In this document: positions 36,819-47,978 of the stretch, in pieces
Numbering within the stretch: position 1 is the stretch's first letter
Layout of the letters: the number at the start of each line of letters is the position of its first letter
Source: Lepidurus packardi
Lineage: Eukaryota > Arthropoda > Branchiopoda > Notostraca > Triopsidae
Length of the DNA stretch: 64,000 nucleotides
Direction of reading: 5' to 3'
Assembly (NCBI GenBank): GCA_023053545.1
Contig: JAKZAN010000006.1
Location: 5,213,001 to 5,277,000 of the forward strand
Notes under the pieces: generated by a model
What the model saw: only the letters and a program-made list of their open reading frames with translations
The model's database searches: none
Told to the model about the DNA's origin: nothing
Made by a program: the position numbers and the translations under genes

Positions 36819-39800
36819 ATTTTAACCCGTGTTAGAAGTCACGAACTATTGCACACTGTGGCTCATCATGTGGTCCCCGCAGTTGAAGACGTTCCATTCA
36901 TTTCATTCATAAGAAAAGCTTATATTACTATAACCACCTTTGCTCCTCTCCATCGCTCCATCCACTGTTCCCGACTCCACCGAAAAAACTTCCCAAAGTT
37001 GTAACACTTTCGTACTTCTCGACTTGAAGCTATCATCCCACGCATCGCTGTAAACAAAGACCCACGCAACGCTGTTTGGAGTCAAATCTACTGTGTACCG
37101 TCCCTGTCCGCAAGTACCAAAACGTACTTGACAGCTTTAACGTCTTAACAGTTGACACTAACAAGTTACTGGAATCGAAACTATGGTTCTATGAATGTTT
37201 AAATCGTGTTAGGAAGCCAGACAGTGCATTCAGAAAGGCAATTCCACCTATCAAAGGCGCTTGCGGGGAGTAATAGGTAAATGGGAGAAGTTGGGACAAT
37301 AATGAAATCTTCAGGGTGATAGCAAGGTTTTCACTGCCGCGGCAAAAGTACCCGAACATTTCATTGTTGATCAGCTGTACGCTCTGTAACGCATATATGC
37401 TGGGGTACGCTGATAACTTTAACTTTAACGCATAGCTTTTAACTTCTCCTTAAGTAAAGGAAAAGTTAGGGCAACAATGAAAGCTTTGTGTGTTAGCCAA
37501 GACTTTCTTTCACTGTTTTGGGAAAAGTACACGAAGCGAGCATTTCATTGTTGACCAACTTTCACTGTTGGTAGACAGGGAGTCAAGGCAACTTTCATTT
37601 AAGCTAGAATTTTCATTGTTGCCGAAATGCCGAGCCCATTTCGACAACAATGAAAAGGAAAGGAGAGAAACAGTCCCGAGCCAAGATCAAACTATTGGGC
37701 CACTTTTAAGTGAAGAAGATCAACGAAGGACCTTCGAAGGAGATCAACGAAGATCAACGAAGATCAACGAAGGACCTTCCAAGGAGATCAACGTAGATCA
37801 GCGAAGGATCCTCTTCCAAGCAGTTTACGGAAGACAACTGGGTCAAACGACTATGATGAAGATAGTTTCAACTTACCCAATCGTGATAGTTTTCTAAAAC
37901 TGAACCTAGGGAGTTCAACGCATTCCAAATCTAGCGAAATCGTTCAATTGGCAAGTCTACTACGTCGAGTCGTACTCTGAAACTCTGCACCGAGTCTTAA
38001 ACACAACTTTCTTTAAATGCAACTGTTTCTCATAGTCTTACCACCAGTTCTACGATCTTCCACTTCCAAAATTCGTTCAAACTTTAAATTTCTGTTCTAA
38101 TTCCCATTAGAACCTAGTTGACTAGTTAACTAGTTGCCAGGCTAGTTGACTCACGAATGGCAAAAACTATCGTTAACTATTGCACAAGGGAATATCTTCA
38201 ACGTTAGGTTCCATTTCTTCGAAGCGATTGAGGATTGAGTGGATTAAAACCTTTCCCAGCGCCAGGTCTTGGTCCTTACAGGATATCAACTTTTTTTTTT
38301 AAACATTCTTTGAAGGTGGTGACGTGATCTTTCAAGTTTTCAACCCCGCCCAGTCAACAAGTTGTGAGTCCCGGGGTTTTACAATTTCCCCACAAATAAT
38401 AGAAACCCAAAAAGAAAAGGAAACCGACGAACTTACGACGGTTGTGTCAAGTCACACCAACTGTCAAGCCAACTAAACAAGCTCCACTGCACACGACATC
38501 GACATGTACCAGTCGGCGGTCTTTGGAAGATTTGATTGTATAGTTGATGTCGTTCTAACCCCTTGTAAGGTATTCCTTGTACGGTATTCCTTGTAAGGAG
38601 ACCCACGTGCTAATCCAATGGGCTCTTAGCAGCACTTAATGCGAGTGACTGACTGCGGGAAACACGATCCAGTCCAGTCACTAAAGTTCTTTTGCTCTTC
38701 GGTCTAGGGAAGCGAAGCCTTTCACGTTCTCCCGAGAGAAAAAAACTCCCTCTCACATACTTTCTGAAGCTTATCAAAGATTATATTTCACTACATCATA
38801 GTTCAAACTCACCCCTCTATCATCTATGTCGCGACAGTGGGGAGTGATGGGGGGAGGGGGTTATCCCGGCTTTTCCCAGTGTAACGTTTACTATGTCGTG
38901 AACGCTTTAAATGTCAAAGGGGACACCTGGTGTCGGTGTCGGTTACCCCCTACCTCTTCCGGGTACCGAGACAAGTACTTGGAAGGTACAGTGACGTGCT
39001 CAGCTCATCACGTATCACTTATAACGAGAAGAATGGAATTGAAAGATGGGAAATTCGAATTAAAAATAAAAAGGAAAACAGGGAAATACTGAGAAGTCTT
39101 CGGTTCAAAGACGGTGGAGTTGGCACTGGATCTGATATTTGAAAGTCAAGGTTCCCCTTTTCTAGCGAGTATATGTGTATGTGTGCGAACTCGATGGAAG
39201 GCCTGTGTAACACAAAGAATCTTATGACTTCATCCGATTATCTGGGGAAGATGATGTCAGCGCTGGATAATGGGTCTGATAAAGGCGAGAATTGAAAATG
39301 CTGTTCCACGGACACAAAAGATAGACGATTTTTTTGCCTCCTCGTGTGTGTTTGCCTTTACATAATTTTATACAATTTTGACTTTAGCTTTAGAAGTAAT
39401 CGGGTTTGGGTTCAATGAGGTTTTTGGATATTTTATTCGGGTTTGGGTTGGGGGGGGGCAGATTTCAAGTGTCTTGATCGACGAGGTTTCGGCCGTCTAA
39501 TCAACTGGAGTTGTCAATGGAGCGACAAGGTATTGACGTCAACACGAACACTGAAAGGTAGTTAAGTGTTATCAAGCATGACACGTGACGCCATTGATGA
39601 ACATAATTTGGTTAACGTAAGGTTTTCGCACATTAATGAGCAGTTAACAAGTTCAGTTTGTTCTGTTTATTCAGTTATGAGCAGCTGAGAAGGTACCGTT
39701 TTAACCAAGGTTTTTAGATCTTAATGTTAAGTTTGACTCAGGTCTAAGTACAGTTAGGATTGATTCAGTAGTTTGTAAAGCGCAACAGCGTCACGAAACC

Positions 39801-39950
39801 ACTTTTTTGTTGGAAAATATAACGGTAAATGTAGTTTTTTTAGAAGGATTTTTTTCTTTATTAGCATGCGTATGACACGTCTGTGATGTCATCTTGTCAT
39901 GACTGATTTCGCCCTAGTTGCCGAATGATGTCACTAAAGACTTAATTCGT
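33000..39950. other. No gene recognised
   Basis: Contains CAACAATGAA words at 34,080-34,560 and 37,340-37,660, two CCAAGATGGCGTCCGT words (34125 and 34250), a T37 run (36781-36817) and a GATCAACGAAG tandem stretch at 37,720-37,810. A CTCF-like ACTAGGTGGCGCG is at 35154. ORFs of up to 135 codons are not recognised. Confidence 0.5.
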
Positions 39951-39954
39951 GCAT

Positions 39955-40570
39955 GCCGTCATAGGGAAGTCGCCCTTATGGGAAATCTGGGTCGCTAAGG
40001 TCCGTTTCTTGTACTTAAGCATAGGAAATCGCCCTTATTGACAATCTGTTGTCACTAAGGTTGAATTTCTAACACGTAAGCACATTTAAATCTCCCTTAC
40101 CTTTGGTGAGTGTCTATTTTCCTTAGTTGTAGCATAATGAATTGGCCTTTAGCGACAATTTTCGGCATGCCAAGATAGGAAAATCACCCTTATTGTCACC
40201 AAGGTTCAGTTCGTGTACATAAGTGTAGGAAAGTCGCCCTTACCTTCTTTAATATTACCAAGGATCTTCTCTAGTCATAGTAAACGGAATTCGTTTCTAA
40301 TGACATTTTGTATCCCGAAAAAAGTGCATTAAGAACAAACTTTAGCCTTAAAGCCTGTGAATATCGCCTTAGTTCAAGTTTGATTTCATTAAGGACTAAA
40401 TTCTTGCATACAACATAGGAAAATCGCCATAATGGTCAATCTATTGTCACTAAGGTTCATTTTCTTACCTATAAAGGTAAGGAAATCGCCTTTACGTTCC
40501 GTGAATGTTACTAAGGTCCAGTTTCTTTAGTTATAGTGTACGAAACTCGTCCTTAGTGACATTTGATATT
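39955..40570 (+). repeat. 61-bp repeat family, long degenerate array
   Basis: Plus-orientation monomers with ATAGGAAA.CGCCCTTA and GTCACTAAGGT blocks, cores at 39960, 40020 and 40081 and further ones to 40570. The spacing is about 60-61 bases where countable. Confidence 0.88.
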
Positions 40571-40844
40571 CCGTAAGCATCGTTTTGACAAGTCTGGGCG
40601 AACGATTTTCAATCCCTGAATGTAAACAGTAACCGTGCTAACCATCGCCGTGAAGCCACGCCACTCTACACCCATGACGTCACATCGGTGACCCAAACTT
40701 TGCGTGCCCATAACTCCTGAACGGCTAGTCGGATGAAAAGGAAACGAATTCCCTCTTTTTTTTAGAGTAAATTTGACTACAAGTATCCGTAGTAACCTGT
40801 CCGTAGTTTTTGGTAGTTCTTATCCTTTCTTTTAAAATTGGCAG

Positions 40845-41087
40845 AGCCTTGGAGTTGGTTTGAAGGAGGAAACTTGTAAGAAATCGCCACAAGGCAAGAT
40901 TCGTTGTTTTTATTCTAAACTATTGGAGATGTTTGTCCTCAGTAACCTCGAACGTGCTAAAGAACACGTAATTGGAGGAATTCCCCAACCCAAAAGGGAA
41001 GTGTTGAGAGTTGTCAACTCGCTTCACAAAAGGTCATCATTTGAGGAAGAAATCTTGACTTTTTGGCGTAACATCCACAGTCTTTGA
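40845..41087 (+). other. Exon-like open segment, unrecognised
   Basis: A candidate acceptor (AAAATTGGCAG) is followed by 80 open codons to TGA, including CFYSKLLEMFVLSNLERAKE. The composition looks protein-like but no family is recognised, and a longer ORF overlaps on the other strand. Confidence 0.2.
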
Positions 41088-41553
41088 GTCTTTTTGGAGT
41101 GCAGTTTGCACGTGCTTCCATGCACGCTACACGTTTTGTCTTCACTTGAATATCTTTTGTGTACCTTTCGTGAAGCTTCTCAAGTTCATCTTTTTCTTTT
41201 GCGCTGCGAAAGAAGAACAGGCAAAAATATGCGAACAGGCGTTGAAAGCATGGATTGTCATCATTAGCAATGATATGAATCCGAGGCATGCTTTTCAGAT
41301 TGCTTTTCAGCGAGTGTAGATATCTATAATTGGCCAATTCGGAGAACGCAGCTGCAAAACTAGCTGGAAACATGCCAGTGCCACAACGTGATACTTGCAT
41401 CATCACTTGGACGTGTTTCATATTATCTTTTTTTCTTTTGAATTCGAGTTTAGTTTCGTGTTTCCATAAAGAATGTCCAAAAAGGACAGAAGTAACTTCT
41501 AAGTAACAAAGATACTTCCTTGTAGTACTTTTAGGAAGAATTTGAAAGTTCAA
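41014..41553 (-). other. 179-codon minus-strand ORF, unrecognised
   Basis: The longest open frame between the two genes. It begins with TTG, not ATG. It contains FAAAFSELANYRYLHSLKSN and an acceptor-like TTCTTTCGCAG followed by AKEKDELEKLHERYTKDIQV. No family can be assigned. It may be a degenerate exon or chance. Confidence 0.25.
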
Positions 41554-42234
41554 ACTTTGAATTCAAAATCAACCGAAATTTATTGAAGTTGATTGTAAAG
41601 TTGCTAATTGAGTTGCTAATTTTTGCTAATTGCCAATAGCTAAGTTGCAACATTGTAACGTTGATGTTACAATCATTTACAATGTTAATTACTTGAATTG
41701 GATTGGACAAATTGTTGAATTGGTATTGGTAGGAAAACGAAATTGGTTTTGATTGAAGATGAACGAGATAAGGAAACCGTAGTTATGTTTTGACTTGTTT
41801 TAATAGGAAAGGTGGCGAGTGGAAAATATGCGTCGTAATATTTAATTGGATGTAGTTTGGATAGCGAAGTCTGTTTGGGAACTTGCGTGGCCTTGTATGG
41901 CTTTCTCGTTACGGTGCTGTGGTAGATCGACATGACACGACACGACACGGCACACGAATCGAGGTATCGAACATGGTTGCTTGTTGTGTAGTGTGCACTT
42001 AACCCTAAGATTCACTTCGCATTGGAACATTTTTACCTTGTCATCCTGATTCTTAGAAATTCCATTAGCAATTCAACCACTACCGCAATTAATGGGCATG
42101 CAATTGAAACACAGTTGAAGCTACCTTATTGTAATTTGCTTCAAACTTCAATTCCTGTTCTTTAATCTTTAATTTATGTCTTGTTATGTTCAGAGACATT
42201 ACAAGTAGGGTAGAAGAACAAGCAGTTGGCATTA

Positions 42235-42730
42235 AGGAAACTTTCATGTGTTAAGGCGTAGGAACTTCGCCCTTATTGCAGTTTAGTGTCACTAAGGTCG
42301 CTTTGACGTGTTTTAAGCATAGGAAATCGCTCTTATTGCCGTTGAGTGTCACTAAGGCCCTTTTCTAATACTGAATTGTAGGAAAATGACTCTTATGGTG
42401 ATTCATTGGATGTTACATCTCTATTGTAACTCGAATCTGTTGCGGTCTTGCAAAAAAGTTACCTAAGGGCCCGAAATCTAACGCAATTGAAGTTATTATG
42501 TTCCAATGTGCGTCAAATTTCAATTTCAGGGACATTAAAGTAGGACAGAAGAACAACCATAGGACATTAAGAACAATTTCCTGTGCTATAGCATAGCGAT
42601 TTCGCCTTTATTGCAGTCGGATATCACGAAGGTCCAAATTCCAATGTTAAAGCATAGAAAATCGCTCTTATTGCAGTGCATTGTCACCAAGGCCTTTTTC
42701 TAATGCAGAATTGTAGGAAAATGATCCTTA
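42235..42730 (+). repeat. 61-bp repeat family, two short arrays
   Basis: Monomers near 42256, 42318 and 42377, and again at about 42580-42720 (ATAG[CA]..TTCGCCTTTATTGCAGT, CACTAAGG). In this locus many monomers end with TGTAGGAAAATGA instead of the usual core. Confidence 0.85.
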
Positions 42731-42999
42731 TCGTGCCTTTCTGGATGTTAAATGTCCCGTACAACTGGAATCTGTTGCGTCCTCGTCCAAATTTGACCAT
42801 TCAATGCAAAGCCTTGCGTAAATTGGTATCACGGTTTGTGTGCAATCTTCATGGGATTGTAGATTACTATCGATCACAAAACTCGTGCTTTGCGGGCTTC
42901 TTTTGTTCCCGATCGACGATACACTAACCCACAGAGAACAACCAGGAGCTTTAACAAGCATTCCCCTTCTATAAAAACCTTGCTAATAGTGTAGTCAGG

Positions 43000-44860
43000 A
43001 ACAGATATCTCAGGTTTACATAACGAATGTAGGACAGCCGGGAACAGATGAGAATCGTTAGGATTACAATAATAGGAGTCGGTCCAAACTTGTATTTCCT
43101 TTCTTTCTTTCTTTCTATACATGATCCTGATCCGTTCTGTAACCCAGTTGACGGTGTAACGAGGGAAAAGCAAATGATCCTTTTGAGCTTCGTCAGTGCC
43201 AAAAACTCATTGCATATGCAAGTGCGCATAACGATATCCAACATACACTCTCTAACGGTTCCGAAACCGAGCGGTAAATACCCCGCGCGGCTATGCATCA
43301 TGTTAGTACATTATGACTAGTATAGCCTGCACTTGTGTGATATGTGTGTGTGGTGCCTATAAACTCCATCAGTGAGCATTCTCTTTTCACTCTCTCGCTT
43401 TGGATCGGAGGCGGAAAAGCCAGTTTTGAGTATTGCCCTTCAGCGTTTTCTTTTTGGCTAGCTTAATGGATCTCAATCTTTCGACAGCAGTTGGAGATTG
43501 TGTAAAAAAAAAAAATGTTTAAAAATAAAAAGCAAGTGGTTCTTGTCGTGCGTCCACATTGTTAGCCGAGAAACTACGGAATCCCGAAAACTTTGGTTTC
43601 TCGAATCAGTTTGCTTTTTGAACCTTGAAGTTGATGTTGAGCAACAAGAGCAGAATTCATCAGAGAAAAACAGTTGGATAGTGTGATCTAGAAAAGTGAT
43701 TGCAGCTGTTTCGGGCTTTCGCGTATTGAGTGGGTCGAAAACGAGAAGGATTTTAGGTACCCGCCAGGTAGGCCAAGTGCATGTTTGTAAGCTTTCAAAA
43801 GTTGTTAATGGAGTTGTTTAGCACCTAGTATGGCCTAAATGAATTTGTTTATCTAGGTAGTTAAGGGTGGTGGAGTGGTTTTAATTTAAAAAAAAAACGA
43901 ACAGCAAGGTATAGTTAGTTGTATTAGCCTTCAGGAAGGAAGTTTATGACTATGTATTGCCCCGTTTTTTACTAGAGCTAAATGTTGTAGCTCCTTCGTA
44001 AGCAAGTCAGGGAGGAGGAGAGTCTTTTAAAAAGGAAAGGAAAGGAAATTTTATTAGTAGCAAATTAAAAAAGCTAACGAAGCGTAGCGTTTTTATGAGG
44101 CGCACAAGAATGGGGTGTCGACAAGTAAAAGGTTGCGTGCTGTAAGCGTACAAAATGGTTTAGACAAAGTTTGCGTTTTTAGAGTTGTCGCTCCTTATGG
44201 GATGAAACCATATTTCAAGGTGGTTAACAGTGGGAGGATGTATTGAAGATTTATGGTACTGTTAAAACTTGGAAAAGGAAATTAAAATAGATTTTTTCGG
44301 AATGTTTTTAATGGGAGAGGATCAGAGGATTCGGGGACATTTGGGGAATTAAGTGGGTACTTGAAAGGGTACTTGAAAGCAAGCTTAAGAGTATACGCTT
44401 GAAAGTGTGAAACAGCTTGGATACGAACAGTTTGGATACGAAGAATGAAAGATGAAATTCTTGAAAGATCGAAGTTGGTTCGATTGGAACTTGGTGTAGA
44501 GTTAATATTGGAAATCGCTTTTTTAAGGAAGTATACGGTGATGCTTTTGTTTTGATGTGGATTACATTATATGGATTACATTATACAATGCCAACTATGG
44601 GGAACATTCGTTTGGAAAGAGGGGAAAGATAAACTATAAAAACGGTGGGGATGGTTAATTGAAAAGGTTTACGACGGACTGAAAGGAAAAGGAAAATGTA
44701 AGGTTGCGTACGACAATGAATCTATGTATGCTATTAAAAGTAGCATGGAAACGGTGGGAAGGGCATTTTAACAGCCCTTTCAACAATGAAAGGCCTGTTA
44801 GAAACAGCGAGTTTCCATTTTGACAACGAAATCTTCGGGGACCATTTCGACGATCATACT
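43000..44860. other. No gene recognised
   Basis: AT-rich DNA. Short open frames show no similarity I recognise and no repeat family is prominent until 44,780. Confidence 0.5.
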
Positions 44861-45810
44861 CTTTAATTAGTACAATGAAATCTTAAATGCAACAATGAAA
44901 CTCGCTCTTTTAACATTGAGTGCTTCCGTTAATATTGAAGTCTTGCAGTTGAAATAACCACATCCTCTGTCCCGTTCTATCAATGAAGCCTTTAAGTACA
45001 AAAACGAATTCGTCGACTTCAACAATGAATTCTTCCTTTTCAACCATGAAACTTGCAAGTTCAACCGTCAACAGTGAAATTTCTGGGTTAAAACAATGAA
45101 ATTTTTTCATTTCAACATTCAAACTTCAACCTCAACCATTAAGTTTTCAAGTTCAACAACGAATTCGTCGATTTCAACAATGAACTCTTCGATTTCAACC
45201 ATGAAACCTGCAACTTCAACTGTCAAACAGTGAAATTCTGGGGTTAAAACAATGAAATTTTTTCATTTCAACAATGAAACCTTTCATTGCAGCCTTCAAA
45301 CTTCAACCTCAACCATTAAGTCTTCAAGTTCCACAGCGAAATCGTCCATTTCAACCGTGCAACCTTCAACTTCGACTGTCATAAGTGAATTTTCTGGGTT
45401 AAAATGATGAAATCTTTCATTTCAGCCTTCAAACTTGAACCTAAACTATGAAGGCTTCACGTTCAACAACGATTTCGTCGATTTCAACAATGAAGTCTAT
45501 GATTTCAACCAGGAAACCTGCAACTTCGACTTTCAACACTGAAATTTCTGGGTTAAAATTATGAAATCTTTCATTTCAACAATGAAACCTTTCATTTCAG
45601 CCTTCAAACTTGAAGCTAAACTATGAAGGCTTCGCGTTCAACAACGATTCCGTCAATTTCAACCATGAAACCTGCAACTTCAACCGTCTACAGTGAAATT
45701 GTGGGGTTAAAACAATGAAATTTTGTCATTTCAACCTTCAAACTTGAACCTGAACCATGAAGTCTTCAAATTCCACAACGAATTCGTCGATTTCAACAAT
45801 GAAAGGCTCT
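44860..45810. repeat. CAACAATGAAA-based array with ~155-bp higher-order unit
   Basis: Dense TTCAACAATGAAA and TTCAACC.TGAAACC segments. The marker TCTGGG(G)TTAAAA recurs near 45081, 45236, 45391, 45547 and 45701, giving a higher-order period of about 155 bases over five copies. This is about half the 316-bp unit at 49.6 kb. Confidence 0.88.
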
Positions 45811-45951
45811 ATTTAGACTCTCCAAACCACAATCTAAGCAATCTCTGCCACTTTTCTTCGAAGGCTGCTCTATTTACAACGCACATTTCCATGTTCAATG
45901 AAGCTGTCAGTACCAAAAACATGACAGTGAAAGTCATTCCATTTGATACTG

Positions 45952-45980
<29 letters not shown>
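45952..45980. repeat. Long T homopolymer tract
   Basis: 29 T followed by ATT trinucleotides. Similar long runs lie at 1738-1767 (A), 36781-36817 (T37) and 46443-46468 (T). They may be retroposon tails and are also likely assembly weak points. Confidence 0.85.
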
Positions 45981-45982
<2 letters not shown>

Positions 45983-46489
45983 TATTATTGTTATTATTTC
46001 CTATCCATTGAACCACACGATTCTCTTTTCCTCACATCCTCACAAACCTGTCTGGTGTAATCGGAATTCCTTTCATTAACATATCGGGTTTAGCACAAGC
46101 TAACACCAGTAACACTATCTGAGCCTCACCATAGTCTAATTTACTTGTACATTGGATTAAGACAGTTTGCTGGAAAACGAAGTTAACAAGACTCACTAGT
46201 TCCCACAAGGAAAACAACATTCTAAAATTCCGTCCAATAAAGTACAGATCCCAAACTGTAAAAGCCCAAATAGAAACATACAGGTTCCACTCAAAGCTTT
46301 GTTGCGCTTGGTCCCTGTGGGCATTGCACGTATTTACGAAAGCGTGGATTTGTCTCATTATCATGGGAACTTTTAAAGGTCCCGTTTTCCTCTTGGAAGT
46401 CGAGGGTCTTGGCGGTCTTACCTAAGGAAACCTGTCTTGATGTTTTTTTTTTTTTTTTTTTTTTTTTTGTTCTTACACCTGAGCTTCGC

Positions 46490-47180
46490 AACTAAAGGTC
46501 GAGAAGTCTATATAAGACTTGCCCTTTTTTTTTTTTTTTCAAGAGCCAAAAGTTCCAGCTGGTATAGCTTATGGGGTTCTCTTGTGCTGGATCTGGCTCT
46601 TGCAGTAGTTCAGTAGCGTTGCTCTGATTAACCTACATTCTTGGTGGCCACATCGTCCCAACCATCGCCACCCTCTTGTGCGGACACCTTGTGTCTCATC
46701 AAGATTCCCCAGACTCCCAAAGCAGTGCAAGACACTTAATCCACCCTCAACAGGATATTCTTCCATTTGGTCCTTGTTGTCGTCCGTCCGTCCCTCTTGG
46801 GGGGGTGCAAGTGTATTGCGTTGCGGTTACCCACGCGTCCATTAACCAACCGACCACATCATCTTGCAATAGTATTCTCAAGTGTCCCCGTCCTCGTTTC
46901 GGGTGGTTTCGGGCCTCATAGATTGTTGGGTGCACTTGGAAAAGCCACAAAAAGAGAGAAAATGGGGTGTGGCCAAGTGATGGGCAGTGATGACATTGGT
47001 TGATGGTGATCCGCACTGTCCGAAACGTCAAGTTTAAGTAGTCCCATGCCGTGTCGCGCAAATAAACGCCCGAGCTATGATATATGACTGCGGCTTAATT
47101 GCGTGTTTCTCGAAGCAGTGAAGGCTTTTCACGGCCAAGCGTAACGGACCCAGAGAGCACCTTCTTAATTTGTTTTTTAG
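46490..47180. other. Region upstream of the PLC epsilon gene
   Basis: GC-richer than its surroundings, with a TATATAAG at 46509-46516 and open frames on both strands (46569-47061) that I do not recognise. Promoter or 5' exon sequence of the PLC epsilon gene may lie here. Confidence 0.3.
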
Positions 47181-47296
47181 ACTGTGCGAGACCTGCCGTC
47201 CATTTTTTTATGGGTTAAAAGGAATGCCGAGAGGGAAAGTTACCTTTTTGGCTCGCTTTTGGGTCCGTTTTTTGTATGTCAGTGGGGCCGAGTCGG

Positions 47297-47304
47297 TGAC
47301 GTCA
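47297..47304. promoter_or_regulatory. CRE palindrome TGACGTCA before the PLC epsilon start codon
   Basis: A perfect CREB/ATF-type palindrome 24 bases upstream of ATG 47328, in locally GC-rich DNA. It would lie in the promoter or 5' UTR if transcription starts near here. The same octamer recurs about ten times in the window, so its role is uncertain. Confidence 0.35.
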
Positions 47305-47327
47305 TAATTGCTGCGGCCGAATGTATC

Positions 47328-47978
47328 ATGTCGGATGGGCAGGGGGAGTCAGCGTCGGTTGAGCGAGGCGGCGGACTCGGACAACGGCAACGTCGGGTCG
47401 GCGTCACGCACTTCTTGAGTCCGCCGAGCGTGAATCTGGAACGTTCGACGTCGCCACCGTTGCTCCGACGCCAGAATGCGCAGCACCGTAATCGGAAAGT
47501 GAGCGCACCTGTCCTCGTCGGCAGCACCTACCCCAAACCGGGGCCTAACCCTAACCTCGTTACGGGTCCGGTTTTTCAGCTCAATGGTCGGAAGGTATCC
47601 GACGTGGTGGTTTGGTGTCGGTCGTGCCGGGTGCAGCAACAACAGAACAGGTCTCGCAAGAGCTCCCGCTCAACCTCAACTTCGGCTTCAGCGGTCTGTT
47701 TGGCCGTCCAAGGTCTCGCCGTTGTCTACAATTCATTGTTGGGCCACTCCGCCGGCTCCAAGTCGACGCCAGATTTGAAGGGTAGTGCGGGCCACGCTTC
47801 GCCGGTTCTGCCACAGCGGCAACGGGAGAAGGTGAAGTGGAAATGGAAGAAGGCCCGGAGCGAGCCGTGCCTACAATGTGAAAAGAGCTGTCCTTGGAGA
47901 CGGATATCGTCTCCGGCACAGGTGGAACAGGTCTCAGCTTCCCGAGTCAGCAAGTCGACGACTTTTACCCAACCTAAA
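47328..47978 (+). CDS. PLCE1: PLC epsilon exon 1: variable N-terminus
   Basis: GC-rich open frame from ATG 47328 (context ATCATGT) to a donor at 47979 (CTAAA then GTAATA), 217 codons, ending in phase 0. It is low-complexity and rich in Arg, Ser, Pro and Gln, with a patch [20 protein letters not shown] near the end. The N-terminus of this family is poorly conserved, so membership rests on strand, phase and position. The frame stays open upstream to a good acceptor (TTGTTTTTTAG at 47180), so this could instead be an internal exon starting at 47181 with the true start further upstream. Confidence 0.6.
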
